From contig OZ038312.1 in the NCBI GenBank assembly GCA_964035775.1, forward strand, positions 39,192,672 to 39,256,671: a DNA stretch of 64,000 bases, written 5' to 3'. Below the pieces are notes generated by a model. That model did no database searches. It was not told the origin of the DNA and saw nothing but the letters and a program-made list of their open reading frames with translations. Shown one piece after another: positions 39,839 through 55,200 of the stretch. A program made the translations under genes and the position numbers. The stretch comes from Osedax frankpressi (Eukaryota; Annelida; Polychaeta; Sabellida; Siboglinidae). Position 1 is the stretch's first letter. Each line of letters begins with the position of its first letter.

Positions 39839-42800
39839 GTCAAAGTATCAGTTATGTGTCAAAGTGTCAAAGTATCAGTTCTGTATAAAAGTGTCAAAGT
39901 ATCAGTTCTGTATCTAAGTGTCAAAGTATCAGTTATGTATCAAAGTGTCAAAGTATCAGTTATGTGTCAAAGTGTCAAAGTATCAGTTCTGTATCAAAGT
40001 ATCAGTTCTGTATCAAAGTGTCAAAGTATCAGTTATGTATCAAAGTGTCAAAGTATCAGTTCTATATCAAAGTGTCAAAGTATCAGTTCTGTATCAAAGT
40101 GTCAAAGTATCAGTTCTTTATCAAAGTGTCAAAGTATCAGTTATGTATCAAAGTGTCAAAGTATCAGTTCTGTATCAAAGTGTCAAAGTATCAGTTCTGT
40201 GTCAAAGTGTCAAAGTATCAGTTCTGTATCAAAGTATCAGTTCTGTATCAAAGTGTCAAAGTATCAGTTATGTATCAAAGTGTCAAAGTATCAGTTCTTT
40301 ATCAAAGTGTCAAAGTATCAGTTATGTGTCAAAGTGTCAAAGTATCAGTTCTGTATCAAAGTGTCAAAGTATCAGTTCTGTATCAAAGTGTCAAAGTATC
40401 AGTTATGTATCAAAGTGTCAAAGTAACAGTTCTGTATCAAAGTGTCAAAGTATCAGTTATGTATCAAAGTGTCAAAGTATCAGTTATGTGTCAAAGTGTC
40501 AAAGTATCAGTTCTGTATCAAAGTATCAGTTCTGTATCAAAGTGTCAAAGTATCAGTTATGTATCAAAGTGTCAAAGTATCAGTTCTGTATCAAAGTGTC
40601 AAAGTATCAGTTATGTGTCAAAGTGTCAAAGTATCAGTTCTGTATCAAAGTATCAGTTCTGTATCAAAGTGTCAAAGTATCAGTTATGTGTCAAAGTGTC
40701 AAAGTATCAGTTATGTATCAAAGTGTCAAAGTATCAGTTCTGTATCAAAGTGTCAAAGTATCAGTTATGATTCAAAGTGTCAAAGTAACAGTTCTGTATC
40801 AAAGTGTCAAAGTATCAGTTCTGTGTCAAAGTATCAGTTCTGTATCAAAGTGTCAAAGTATCAGTTCTGTATCAAAGTGTCAAAGTATCAGTTCTGTATC
40901 AAAGTGTCAAAGTAACAGTTCTGTATCAAAGTGTCAAAGTATCAGTTCTGTGTCAAAGCATCAGTTCTGTGTCAAAGTGTCAAAGTATCAGTTCTTTATC
41001 AAAGTGTCAAAGTATCAGTTCTGTATCAAAGTGTCAAAGTATCAGTTCTGTATCAAAGTGTCAAAGTATCAGTTCTGTATCAAAGTGTCAAAGTATCAGT
41101 TATGTATCAAAGTGTCAAAGTATCAGTTCTGTATCAAAGTGTCAAAGTATCAGTTCTGTATCAAAGTGTCAAAGTAACAGTTCTGTATCAAAGTGTCAAA
41201 GTATCAGTTCTGTATCAAAGTGTCAAAGTATCAGTTCTGTGTCAAAGTGTCAAAGTATCAGTTCTTTATCAAAGTGTCAAAGTATCAGTTCTGTATCAAA
41301 GTGTCAAAGTATCAGTTATGTATCAAAGTGTCAAAGTAACAGTTCTGTATCAAAGTGTCAAAGTATCAGTTCTGTGTCAAAGTATCAGTTATGTATCAAA
41401 GTGTCAAAGTATCAGTTCTGTATCAAAGTGTCAAAGTATCAGTTATGTATCAAAGTGTCAAAGTATCAGTTCTGTATCAAAGTGTCAAAGTATCAGTTAT
41501 GTGTCAAAGTGTCAAAGTATCAGTTCTGTATCAAAGTATCAGTTCTGTATCAAAGTGTCAAAGTATCAGTTATGTATCAAAGTGTCAAAGTATCAGTTCT
41601 ATATCAAAGTGTCAAAGTATCAGTTATGTATCAAAGTGTCAAAGTATCAGTTATGTGTCAAAGTGTCAAAGTATCAGTTCTGTATCAAAGTATCAGTTCT
41701 GTATCAAAGTGTCAAAGTATCAGTTATGTGTCAAAGTGTCAAAGTATCAGTTCTGTATCAAAGTGTCAAAGTATCAGTTCTGTATCAAAGTGTCAAAGTA
41801 TCAGTTATGTATCAAAGTGTCAAAGTATCAGTTATGTGTCAAAGTGTCAAAGTATCAGTTCTGTATCAAAGTATCAGTTCTGTATCAAAGTGTCAAAGTA
41901 TCAGTTATGTATCAAAGTGTCAAAGTATCAGTTCTGTATCAAAGTGTCAAAGTATCAGTTATGTGTCAAAGTGTCAAAGTATCAGTTCTGTATCAAAGTA
42001 TCAGTTCTGTATCAAAGTGTCAAAGTATCAGTTCTGTATCAAAGTATCAAAGTATCAGTTATGTATCAAAGTGTCAAAGTATCAGTTCTGTATCAAAGTG
42101 TCAAAGTATCAGTTATGTATCAAAGTGTCAAAGTATCAGTTATGTATCAAAGTGTCAAAGTATCAGTTCTGTATCAAAGTGTCAAAGTATCAGTTATGTG
42201 TCAAAGTGTCAAAGTATCAGTTCTGTATCAAAGTATCAGTTATGTATCAAAGTGTCAAAGTATCAGTTCTGTATCAAAGTATCAAAGTATCAGTTCTGTA
42301 TCAAAGTATCAAAGTATCAGTTCTGTATCAAAGTATCAAAGTATCAGTTCTGTATCAAAGTATCAAAGTATCAGTTCTGTATCAAAGTGTCAAAGTATCA
42401 GTTCTGTATCAAAGTGTCAAAGTATCAGTTCTGTATCAAAGTATCAAAGTATCAGTTCTGTATCAAAGTGTCAAAGTATCAGTTATGTATCAAAGTATCA
42501 AAGTATCAGTTCTGTATCAAAGTATCAAAGTATCAGTTCTGTATCAAAGTATCAAAGTATCAGTTCTGTATCAAAGTATCAAAGTATCAGTTCTGTATCA
42601 AAGTATCAAAGTATCAGTTCTGTATCAAAGTATCAAAGTATCAGTTCTGTATCAAAGTGTCAAAGTATCAGTTTTGTATCAAAGTGTCAAAGTATCAGTT
42701 CTGTATCAAAGTGTCAAGGTATCAGTTCTGTATCAAAGTATCAAAGTATCAGTTCTGTATCAAAGTGTCAAAGTATCAGTTCTGTATCAAAGTGTCAAAG

Positions 42801-43169
42801 TATCAGTTCTGTATCAAAGTGTCAAAGTATCAGTTCTGTATCAAAGTGTCAAAGTATCAGTTCTGTATCAAAGTGTCAAAGTATCAGTTCTGTATCAAAG
42901 TGTCAAAGTATCAGTTATGTATCAAAGTGTCAAAGTATCAATTCTGTATCAAAGTGTCAAAGTATCAGTTCTGTGTCAAAGTGTCAAAGTATCAGTTTTG
43001 TATCAAAGTGTCAAAGTATCAGTTCTGTATCAAAGTGTCAAGGTATCAGTTCTGTATCAAAGTATCAAAGTATCAGTTCTGTATCAAAGTGTCAAAGTAT
43101 CAGTTCTGTATCAAAGTGTCAAAGTATCAGTTCTGTATCAAAGTGTCAAAGTATCAGTTCTTTATCAAA

Positions 43170-46100
43170 GTGTCAAAGTATCAGTTCTGTGTCAAAGTGT
43201 CAAAGTATCAGTTTTGTATCAAAGTGTCAAAGTATCAGTTCTGTATCAAAGTGTCAAGGTATCAGTTCTGTATCAAAGTATCAAAGTATCAGTTCTGTAT
43301 CAAAGTGTCAAAGTATCAGTTATGTATCAAAGTGTCAAAGTATCAGTTCTGTATCAAAGTGTCAAAGTATCAGTTCTGTATCAAAGTGTCAAAGTATCAG
43401 TTCTGTATCAAAGTGTCAAAGTATCAGTTCTGTATCAAAGTGTCAAAGTATCAGTTCTGTATCAAAGTGTCAAAGTATCAGTTCTATATCAAAGTGTCAA
43501 AGTATCAGTTATGTATCAAAGTGTCAAAGTATCAGTTATGTGTCAAAGTGTCAAAGTATCAGTTCTGTATCAAAGTATCAGTTCTGTATCAAAGTGTCAA
43601 AGTATCAGTTATGTGTCAAAGTGTCAAAGTATCAGTTCTGTATCAAAGTGTCAAAGTATCAGTTCTGTATCAAAGTGTCAAAGTATCAGTTCTATATCAA
43701 AGTGTCAAAGTATCAGTTATGTATCAAAGTGTCAAAGTATCAGTTCTATATCAAAGTGTCAAAGTATCAGTTATGTATCAAAGTGTCAAAGTATCAGTTA
43801 TGTGTCAAAGTGTCAAAGTATCAGTTCTGTATCAAAGTATCAGTTCTGTATCAAAGTGTCAAAGTATCAGTTATGTGTCAAAGTGTCAAAGTATCAGTTC
43901 TGTATCAAAGTGTCAAAGTATCAGTTCTGTATCAAAGTGTCAAAGTATCAGTTATGTATCAAAGTGTCAAAGTATCAGTTATGTGTCAAAGTGTCAAAGT
44001 ATCAGTTCTGTATCAAAGTATCAGTTCTGTATCAAAGTGTCAAAGTATCAGTTATGTATCAAAGTGTCAAAGTATCAGTTCTATATCAAAGTGTCAAAGT
44101 ATCAGTTCTGTATCAAAGTGTCAAAGTATCAGTTCTTTATCAAAGTGTCAAAGTATCAGTTATGTATCAAAGTGTCAAAGTATCAGTTCTGTATCAAAGT
44201 GTCAAAGTATCAGTTCTGTGTCAAAGTGTCAAAGTATCAGTTCTGTATCAAAGTATCAGTTCTGTATCAAAGTGTCAAAGTATCAGTTATGTATCAAAGT
44301 GTCAAAGTATCAGTTCTGTATCAAAGTGTCAAAGTATCAGTTATGTGTCAAAGTGTCAAAGTATCAGTTCTGTATCAAAGTGTCAAAGTATCAGTTCTGT
44401 ATCAAAGTGTCAAAGTATCAGTTATGTATCAAAGTGTCAAAGTAACAGTTCTGTATCAAAGTGTCAAAGTATCAGTTATGTATCAAAGTGTCAAAGTATC
44501 AGTTATGTGTCAAAGTGTCAAAGTATCAGTTCTGTATCAAAGTATCAGTTCTGTATCAAAGTGTCAAAGTATCAGTTATGTATCAAAGTGTCAAAGTATC
44601 AGTTCTGTATCAAAGTGTCAAAGTATCAGTTATGTGTCAAAGTATCATTTCTGTATCAAAGTATCAGTTCTGTATCAAAGTGTCAAAGTATCAGTTATGT
44701 GTCAAAGTGTCAAAGTATCAGTTCTGTATCAAAGTGTCAAAGTATCAGTTCTGTATCAAAGTGTCAAAGTATCAGTTATGATTCAAAGTGTCAAAGTAAC
44801 AGTTCTGTATCAAAGTGTCAAAGTATCAGTTCTGTGTCAAAGTATCAGTTCTGTATCAAAGTGTCAAAGTATCAGTTCTGTATCAAAGTGTCAAAGTATC
44901 AGTTCTGTATCAAAGTGTCAAAGTAACAGTTCTGTATCAAAGTGTCAAAGTATCAGTTCTGTGTCAAAGCATCAGTTATGTGTCAAAGTGTCAAAGTATC
45001 AGTTCTTTATCAAAGTGTCAAAGTATCAGTTCTGTATCAAAGTGTCAAAGTATCAGTTCTGTATCAAAGTGTCAAAGTATCAGTTCTGTATCAAAGTGTC
45101 AAAGTATCAGTTATGTATCAAAGTGTCAAAGTATCAGTTATGTATCAAAGTGTCAAAGTATCAGTTCTGTATCAAAGTGTCAAAGTAACAGTTCTGTATC
45201 AAAGTGTCAAAGTATCAGTTCTGTATCAAAGTGTCAAAGTATCAGTTCTGTGTCAAAGTGTCAAAGTATCAGTTCTTTATCAAAGTGTCAAAGTATCAGT
45301 TCTGTATCAAAGTGTCAAAGTATCAGTTATGTATCAAAGTGTCAAAGTAACAGTTCTGTATCAAAGTGTCAAAGTATCAGTTCTGTGTCAAAGTATCAGT
45401 TCTGTGTCAAAGTGTCAAAGTATCAGTTCTTTATCAAAGTGTCAAAGTATCAGTTCTGTATCAAAGTGTCAAAGTATCAGTTCTGTATCAAAGTGTCAAA
45501 GTATCAGTTCTGTATCAAAGTGTCAAAGTATCAGTTATGTATCAAAGTGTCAAAGTAACAGTTCTGTATCAAAGTGTCAAAGTATCAGTTCTGTGTCAAA
45601 GTATCAGTTCTGTGTCAAAGTGTCAAAGTATCAGTTCTTTATCAAAGTGTCAAAGTATCAGTTCTGTATCAAAGTGTCAAAGTATCAGTTCTGTATCAAA
45701 GTGTCAAAGTATCAGTTCTGTATCAAAGTGTCAAAGTATCAGTTCTGTGTCAAAGTGTCAAAGTAACAGTTCTGTATCAAAGTGTCAAAGTATCAGTTAT
45801 GTATCAAAGTGTCAAAGTATCAGTTCTGTATCAAAGTGTCAAAGTATCAGTTCTGTATCAAAGTGTCAAAGTATCAGTTCTGTATCAAAGTGTCAAAGTA
45901 TCAGTTCTGTATCAAAGTGTCAAAGTATCAGTTATGTATCAAAGTGTCAAAGTATCAGTTCTATATCAAAGTGTCAAAGTATCAGTTCTATATCAAAGTG
46001 TCAAAGTATCAGTTCTGTATCAAAGTGTCAAAGTATCAGTTCTGTATCAAAGTGTCAAAGTATCAGTTCTGTATCAAAGTGTCAAAGTATCAGTTATGTA

Positions 46101-49100
46101 TCAAAGTATCAAAGTATCAGTTCTGTATCAAAGTGTCAAAGTATCAGTTCTGTATCAAAGTGTCAAAGTATCAGTTCTTTATCAAAGTGTCAAAGTATCA
46201 GTTCTTTATCAAAGTGTCAAAGTATCAGTTGTATATCAAAGTGTCAAAGTATCAGTTCTGTATCAAAGTGTCAAAGTATCAGTTCTGTATCAAAGTGTCA
46301 AAGTATCAGTTCTGTATCAAAGTGTCAAAGTAACAGTTCTGTATCAAAGTGTCAAAGTATCAGTTATGTATCAAAGTGTCAAAGTATCAGTTATGTATCA
46401 AAGTGTCAAAGTATCAGTTATGTATCAAAGTGTCAAAGTATCAGTTCTGTATCAAAGTGTCAAAGTATCAGTTATGTATCAAAGTGTCAAAGTATCAGTT
46501 CTGTATCAAAGTGTCAAAGTATCAGTTATGTATCAAAGTGTCAAAGTATCAGTTATGTATCAAAGTGTCAAAGTATCAGTTGTATATCAAAGTGTCAAAG
46601 TATCAGTTATGTATCAAAGTGTCAAAGTATCAGTTCTGTATCAAAGTGTCAAAGTATCAGTTATGTATCAAAGTGTCAAAGTAACAGTTCTGTATCAAAG
46701 TGTCAAAGTATCAGTTCTGTGTCAAAGTATCAGTTCTGTATCAAAGTGTCAAATTATCAGTTCTGTATCAAAGTGTCAAAGTATTAGTTCTGTATCAAAG
46801 TGTCAAAGTATCAGTTCTGTATCAAAGTGTCAAAGTATCAGTTATGTATCAAAGTGTCAAAGTAACAGTTCTGTATCAAAGTGTCAAAGTATCAGTTATG
46901 TATCAAAGTGTCAAAGTATCAGTTATGTGTCAAAGTGTCAAAGTATCAGTTCTGTATCAAAGTATCAGTTCTGTATCAAAGTGTCAAAGTATCAGTTCTG
47001 TATCAAAGTGTCAAAGTATCAGTTATGTATCAAAGTGTCAAAGTAACAGTTCTGTATCAAAGTGTCAAAGTATCAGTTATGTATCAAAGTGTCAAAGTAT
47101 CAGTTCTGTATCAAAGTGTCAAAGTATCAGTTATGTATCAAAGTGTCAAAGTATCAGTTCTGTATCAAAGTGTCAAAGTATCAGTTATGTATCAAAGTGT
47201 CAAAGTATCAGTTATGTATCAAAGTGTCAAAGTATCAGTTCTTTATCAAAGTGTCAAAGTATCAGTTATGTATCAAAGTGTCAAAGTATCAGTTCTATAT
47301 CAAAGTGTCAAAGTATCAGTTATGTATCAAAGTGTCAAAGTATCAGTTCTTTATCAAAGTGTCAAAGTATCAGTTATGTATCAAAGTGTCAAAGTATCAG
47401 TTCTGTATCAAAGTGTCAAAGTATCAGTTATGTATCAAAGTGTCAAAGTATCAGTTCTGTATCAAAGTGTCAAAGTATCAGTTCTGTATCAAAGTGTCAA
47501 AGTATCAGTTCTGTATCAAAGTGTCAAAGTATCAGTTCTGTATCAAAGTGTCAAAGTATCAGTTCTGTATCAAAGTATCAGTTCTGTATCAAAGTGTCAA
47601 AGTATCAGTTCTATATCAAAGTGTCAAAGTATCAGTTATGTATCAAAGTGTCAAAGTATCAGTTCTGTATCAAAGTGTCAAAGTATCAGTTATGTATCAA
47701 AGTGTCAAAGTATCAGTTCTGTATCAAAGTGTCAAAGTATCAGTTATGTATCAAAGTGTCAAAGTATCAGTTATGTATCAAAGTGTCAAAGTATCAGTTC
47801 TGTGTCAAAGTGTCAAAGTATCAGTTCTGTGTCAAAGTATCAGTTCTGTATCAAAGTGTCAAAGTATCAGTTATGTATCAAAGTGTCAAAGTATCAGTTA
47901 TGTATCAAAGTGTCAAAGTATCAGTTCTGTATCAAAGTGTCAAAGTATCAGTTCTGTGTCAAAGTATCAGTTCTGTATCAAAGTGTCAAAGTATCAGTTA
48001 TGTATCAAAGTGTCAAAGTATCAGTTATGTATCAAAGTGTCAAAGTATCAGTTATGTATCAAAGTGTCAAAGTATCAGTTCTGTATCAAAGTGTCAAAGT
48101 ATCAGTTATGTATGAAAGTGTCAAAGTATCAGTTCTGTATCAAAGTGTCAAAGTATCAGTTATGTATCAAAGTGTCAAAGTATCAGTTATGTATGAAAGT
48201 ATCAAGGTATCAGTTCTGTATCAAAGTGTCAAAGTATCAGTTATGTATGAAAGTGTCAAAGTATCAGTTCTGTATCAAAGTGTCAAAGTATCAGTTATGT
48301 ATCAAAGTATCAAAGTATCAGTTCTGTATCAAAGTATCAAAGTATCAGTTCTGTATCAAAGTATCAAAGTATCAGTTCTGTATCAAAGTGTCAAAGTATC
48401 AGTTCTTTATCAAAGTGTCAAAGTATCAGTTCTGTATCAAAGTGTCAAAGTATCAGTTATGTATCAAAGTGTCAAAGTATCAGTTATGTATCAAAGTGTC
48501 AAAGTATCAGTTCTATATCAAAGTGTCAAAGTAACAGTTCTGTATCAAAGTGTCAAAGTATCAGTTATGTGTCAAAGTGTCAAAGTATCAGTTCTGTATC
48601 AAAGTGTCAAAGTATCAGTTATGTATCAAAGTGTCAAAGTATCAGTTATGTATCAAAGTGTCAAAGTATCAGTTATGTATCAAAGTGTCAAAGTATCAGT
48701 TCTGTATCAAAGTGTCAAAGTATCAGTTATGTATCAAAGTGTCAAAGTATCAGTTCTGTATCAAAGTGTCAAAGTATCAGTTATGTATCAAAGTGTCAAA
48801 GTATCAGTTATGTATCAAAGTGTCAAAGTATCAGTTGTATATCAAAGTGTCAAAGTATCAGTTATGTATGAAAGTGTCAAAGTATCAGTTCTGTATCAAA
48901 GTGTCAAAGTATCAGTTCTGTATCAAAGTGTCAAAGTATCAGTTATGTATCAAAGTGTCAAAGTATCAGTTATGTATCAAAGTGTCAAAGTATCAGTTAT
49001 GTATCAAAGTGTCAAAGTATCAGTTCTGTATCAAAGTGTCAAAGTATCAGTTCTGTATCAAAGTGTCAAAGTATCAGTTCTGTATCAAAGTGTCAAAGTA

Positions 49101-52100
49101 TCAGTTATGTATCAAAGTGTCAAAGTATCAGTTATGTATCAAAGTGTCAAAGTATCAGTTATGTATCAAAGTGTCAAAGTATCAGTTATGTATCAAAGTG
49201 TCAAAGTATCAGTTCTGTATCAAAGTGTCAAAGTAACAGTTCTGTATCAAAGTGTCAAAGTATCAGTTCTGTGTCAAAGTATCAGTTCTGTATCAAAGTG
49301 TCAAAGTATCAGTTCTGTATCAAAGTGTCAAAGTATCAGTTCTGTATCAAAGTGTCAAAGTATCAGTTGTGTATCAAAGTGTCAAAGTATCAGTTCTTTA
49401 TCAAAGTGTCAAAGTATCAGTTATGTATCAAAGTGTCAAAGTATCAGTTATGTATCAAAGTGTCAAAGTATCAGTTATGTATCAAAGTATCAGTTATGTA
49501 TCAAAGTGTCAAAGTATCAGTTCTGTATCAAAGTGTCAAAGTATCAGTTCTTTATCAAAGTGTCAAAGTATCAGTTGTGTATCAAAGTATCAAAGTATCA
49601 GTTATGTATCAAAGTGTCAAAGTATCAGTTGTGTATCAAAGTGTCAAAGTATCAGTTCTTTATCAAAGTGTCAAAGTATCAGTTATGTATCAAAGTGTCA
49701 AAGTATCAGTTATGTATCAAAGTGTCAAAGTATCAGTTATGTATCAAAGTATCAAAGTATCAGTTATGTATCAAAGTGTCAAAGTATCAGTTCTGTATCA
49801 AAGTGTCAAAGTATCAGTTCTTTATCAAAGTGTCAAAGTATCAGTTGTGTATCAAAGTGTCAAAGTATCAGTTATGTGTCAAAGTGTCAAAGTATCAGTT
49901 CTGTATCAAAGTGTCAAAGTATCAGTTGTGTATCAAAGTGTCAAAGTATCAGTTATGTATCAAAGTGTCAAAGTATCAGTTCTGTATCAAAGTGTCAAAG
50001 TATTAGTTCTGTATCAAAGTGTCAAAGTATCAGTTGTGTATCAAAGTGTCAAAGTATCAGTTATGTGTCAAAGTGTCAAAGTATCAGTTCTGTATCAAAG
50101 TGTCAAAGTATCAGTTCTGTATCAAAGTGTCAAAGTATCAGTTCTTTATCAAAGTGTCAAAGTAACAGTTCTGTATCAAAGTGTCAAAGTATCAGTTATG
50201 TATCAAAGTGTCAAAGTATCAGTTATGTGTCAAAGTGTCAAAGTATCAGTTCTGTATCAAAGTATCAGTTCTGTATCAAAGTGTCAAAGTATCAGTTATG
50301 TATCAAAGTGTCAAAGTATCAGTTCTGTATCAAAGTGTCAAAGTATCAGTTATGTGTCAAAGTGTCAAAGTATCAGTTCTGTATCAAAGTATCAGTTCTG
50401 TATCAAAGTGTCAAAGTATCAGTTATGTGTCAAAGTGTCAAAGTATCAGTTCTGTATCAAAGTGTCAAAGTATCAGTTCTGTATCAAAGTGTCAAAGTAT
50501 CAGTTATGTATCAAAGTGTCAAAGTAACAGTTCTGTATCAAAGTGTCAAAGTATCAGTTCTGTGTCAAAGTATCAGTTCTGTATCAAAGTGTCAAAGTAT
50601 CAGTTCTGTATCAAAGTGTCAAAGTATCAGTTCTGTGTCCAAGTATCAGTTCTGTATCAAAGTGTCAAAGTATCAGTTCTGTATCAAAGTGTCAAAGTAT
50701 CAGTTCTGTATCAAAGTGTCAAAGTAACAGTTCTGTATCAAAGTGTCAAAGTATCAGTTATGTGTCAAAGTGTCAAAGTATCAGTTCTTTATCAAAGTGT
50801 CAAAGTATCAGTTCTGTATCAAAGTGTCAAAGTATCAGTTATGTATCAAAGTGTCAAAGTAACAGTTCTGTATCAAAGTGTCAAAGTATCAGTTCTGTGT
50901 CAAAGTGTCAAAGTATCAGTTATGTATCAAAGTGTCAAAGTATCAGTTCTGTATCAAAGTGTCAAAGTATCAGTTCTGTGTCAAAGTGTCAAAGTATCAG
51001 TTCTGTGTCAAAGTATCAGTTCTGTATCAAAGTGTCAAAGTATCAGTTCTGTATCAAAGTGTCAAAGTATCAGTTCTGTGTCAAAGTATCAGTTATGTAT
51101 CAAAGTGTCAAAGTATCAGTTCTGTATCAAAGTGTCAAAGTAACAGTTCTGTATCAAAGTATCAGTTCTGTATCAAAGTGTCAAAGTATCAGTTATGTGT
51201 CAAAGTGTCAAAGTATCAGTTCTGTATCAAAGTGTCAAAGTATCAGTTCTGTATCAAAGTGTCAAAGTAACAGTTCTGTATCAAAGTGTCAAAGTATCAG
51301 TTCTGTATCAAAGTGTCAAAGTATCAGTTCTGTATCAAAGTGTCAAAGTATCAGTTCTGTGTCAAAGTATCAGTTATGTATCAAAGTGTCAAAGTATCAG
51401 TTCTGTATCAAAGTGTCAAAGTAACAGTTCTGTATCAAAGTGTCAAAGTATCAGTTCTGTGTCAAAGTATCAGTTCTGTATCAAAGTGTCAAAGTATCAG
51501 TTCTGTATCAAAGTGTCAAAGTATCAGTTCTGTATCAAAGTGTCAAAGTATCAGTTCTGTATCAAAGTGTCAAAGTATCAGTTCTTTATCAAAGTGTCAA
51601 AGTATCAGTTGTGTATCAAAGTGTCAAAGTATCAGTTATGTATCAAAGTGTCAAAGTATCAGTTATGTATCAAAGTATCAGTTATGTATCAAAGTGTCAA
51701 AGTATCAGTTATGTATCAAAGTGTCAAAGTATCAGTTCTGTATCAAAGTGTCAAAGTATCAGTTATGTATCAAAGTGTCAAAGTATCAGTTCTGTATCAA
51801 AGTGTCAAAGTATCAGTTATGTATCAAAGTGTCAAAGTATCAGTTATGTATCAAAGTGTCAAAGTATCAGTTGTATATCAAAGTGTCAAAGTATCAGTTA
51901 TGTATGAAAGTGTTAAAGTATCAGTTATGTATCAAAGTGTCAAAGTATCAGTTGTGTATCAAAGTGTCAAAGTATCAGTTATGTATCAAAGTGTCAAAGT
52001 ATCAGTTATGTATCAAAGTGTCAAAGTATCAGTTATGTATCAAAGTGTCAAAGTATCAGTTGTATATCAAAGTGTCAAATATCAGTTATGTATGAAAGTG

Positions 52101-52223
52101 TCAAAGTATCAGTTCTGTATCAAAGTGTCAAAGTATCAGTTATGTATCAAAGTGTCAAAGTATCAGTTCTGTATGAAAGTGTCAAAGTATCAGTTCTGTA
52201 TCAAAGTGTTAAAGTATCAGTTC
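43170..52223. repeat. Higher-order segment of about 9 kb, duplicated at +11,758 to +11,777 bp
   Basis: The same order of variants and short units appears from about 54930 to the window end. The offset is 11,758 bp up to about 47 kb (44461/56219, 46349/58107, 47062/58820) and 11,777 bp later (49252/61029, 50181/61958), a net gain of 19 bp, equal to one short unit. Few substitutions separate the copies. The right limit is cut by the window. Confidence 0.83.
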
Positions 52224-55200
52224 TGTATGAAAGTGTCAAAGTATCAGTTCTGTATCAAAGTGTCAAAGTATCAGTTATGTATCAAAGTGTCAAAGTATCA
52301 GTTATGTATCAAAGTGTCAAGGTATCAGTTGTATATCAAAGTGTCAAAGTATCAGTTCTGTATCAAAGTGTCAAAGTATCAGTTCTGTATCAAAGTGTCA
52401 AAGTATCAGTTATGTATCAAAGTGTCAAAGTATCAGTTATGTATCAAAGTGTCAAAGTATCAGTTATGTATCAAAGTGTCAAAGTATCAGTTCTGTATCA
52501 AAGTGTCAAAGTATCAGTTCTGTATCAAAGTGTCAAAGTATCAGTTATGTATCAAAGTGTCAAAGTATCAGTTCTGTATGAAAGTGTCAAAGTATCAGTT
52601 ATGTATGAAAGTGTCAAAGTATCAGTTCTGTATCAAAGTGTCAAAGTATCAGTTATGTATCAAAGTGTCAAAGTATCAGTTATGTATCAAAGTGTCAAAG
52701 TATCAGTTATGTATCAAAGTGTCAAAGTATCAGTTCTGTATCAAAGTGTCAAAATATCAGTTCTGTATCAAAGTGTCAAAGTATCAGTTGTGTATCAAAG
52801 TATCAAAGTATCAGTTATGTATCAAAGTGTCAAAGTATCAGTTCTGTATCAAAGTGTCAAAGTATCAGTTCTGTATCAAAGTGTCAAAGTATCAGTTCTG
52901 TATCAAAGTGTCAAAGTATCAGTTATGTATGAAAGTGTCAAAGTATCAGTTCTGTATCAAAGTGTCAAAGTATCAGTTATGTATCAAAGTGTCAAAGTAT
53001 CAGTTATGTATCAAAGTGTCAAAGTATCAGTTCTATATCAAAGTGTCAAAGTATCAGTTCTGTATCAAAGTGTCAAAGTATCAGTTATGTATCAAAGTGT
53101 CAAAGTATCAGTTATGTATCAAAGTGTCAAAGTATCAGTTATGTATCAAAGTGTCAAAGTATCAGTTGTATATCAAAGTGTCAAAGTATCAGTTATGTAT
53201 GAAAGTGTCAAAGTATCAGTTCTGTATCAAAGTGTCAAAGTATCAGTTATGTATCAAAGTGTCAAGGTATCAGTTCTGTATCAAAGTGTCAAAGTATCAG
53301 TTCTGTATCAAAGTGTCAAAGTATCAGTTATGTATCAAAGTGTCAAAGTATCAGTTCTGTATCAAAGTATCAGTTATGTATGAAAGTGTCAAAGTATCAG
53401 TTCTGTATCAAAGTGTCAAAGTATCAGTTCTGTATCAAAGTGTCAAAGTATCAGTTATGTATCAAAGTGTCAAAGTATCAGTTCTGTATCAAAGTGTCAA
53501 AGTATCAGTTCTGTATCAAAGTGTCAAAGTATCAGTTATGTATCAAAGTGTCAAAGTATCAATTCTGTATCAAAGTGTCAAAGTATCAGTTCTGTATCAA
53601 AGTGTCAAAGTATCAGTTATGTATCAAAGTGTCAAAGTATCAGTTATGTATCAAAGTGTCAAAGTATCAGTTATGTATCAAAGTGTCAAAGTATCAGTTC
53701 TGTATCAAAGTGTCAAAGTATCAGTTCATTATCAAAGTGTCAAAGTATCAGTTATATATCAAAGTGTCAAAGTATCAGTTCTGTATCAAAGTGTCAAAGT
53801 ATCAGTTATGTATCAAAGTGTCAAAGTATCAGTTATGTATCAAAGTGTCAAAGTATCAGTTATGTATCAAAGTGTCAAAGTATCAGTTCTGTATCAAAGT
53901 GTCAAAGTATCAGTTCTGTATCAAAGTATCAGTTCTGTATCAAAGTGTCAAAGTATCAGTTCTTTATCAAAGTGTCAAAGTATCAGTTATGTATCAAAGT
54001 GTCAAAGTATCAGTTATGTATCAAAGTGTCAAAGTATCAGTTATGTATCAAAGTGTCAAAGTATCAGTTCTGTATCAAAGTGTCAAAGTATCAGTTATGT
54101 ATCAAAGTGTCAAAGTATCAGTTCTGTATCAAAGTGTCAAAGTATCAGTTCTGTATCAAAGTGTCAAAGTATCAGTTCTTTATCAAAGTGTCAAAGTATC
54201 AGTTCTGTATCAAAGTGTCAAAGTATCAGTTATGTATCAAAGTGTCAAAGTATCAGTTATGTATCAAAGTGTCAAAGTATCAGTTTTGTATCAAAGTGTC
54301 AAAGTATCAGTTATGTATCAAAGTATCAGTTCTGTATCAAAGTGTCAAAGTATCAGTTCTTTATCAAAGTGTCAAAGTATCAGTTCTGTATCAAAGTGTC
54401 AAAGTATCAGTTATGTATCAAAGTGTCAAAGTATCAGTTCTGTATCAAAGTGTCAAAGTATCAGTTCTGTGTCAAAGTATCAGTTCTGTATCAAAGTGTC
54501 AAAGTATCAGTTATGTATCAAAGTGTCAAAGTATCAGTTATGTATCAAAGTGTCAAAGTATCAGTTATGTATCAAAGTGTCAAAGTATCAGTTCTGTATC
54601 AAAGTGTCAAAGTATCAGTTCTTTATCAAAGTGTCAAAGTATCAGTTATGTATCAAAGTGTCAAAGTATCAGTTATGTATGAAAGTGTCAAAGTATCAGT
54701 TCTGTATCAAAGTGTCAAAGTATCAGTTATGTATCAAAGTGTCAAAGTATCAGTTATGTATCAAAGTATCAAGGTATCAGTTCTGTATCAAAGTGTCAAA
54801 GTATCAGTTCTGTATCAAAGTGTCAAAGTATCAGTTATGTATCAAAGTGTCAAAGTATCAGTTCTGTATCAAAGTGTCAAAGTATCAGTTCTGTATCAAA
54901 GTGTCAAAGTATCAGTTCTGTATCAAAGTGTCAAAGTATCAGTTCTGTGTCAAAGTGTCAAAGTATCAGTTTTGTATCAAAGTGTCAAAGTATCAGTTCT
55001 GTATCAAAGTGTCAAGGTATCAGTTCTGTATCAAAGTATCAAAGTATCAGTTCTGTATCAAAGTGTCAAAGTATCAGTTATGTATCAAAGTGTCAAAGTA
55101 TCAGTTCTGTATCAAAGTGTCAAAGTATCAGTTCTGTATCAAAGTGTCAAAGTATCAGTTCTGTATCAAAGTGTCAAAGTATCAGTTCTGTATCAAAGTG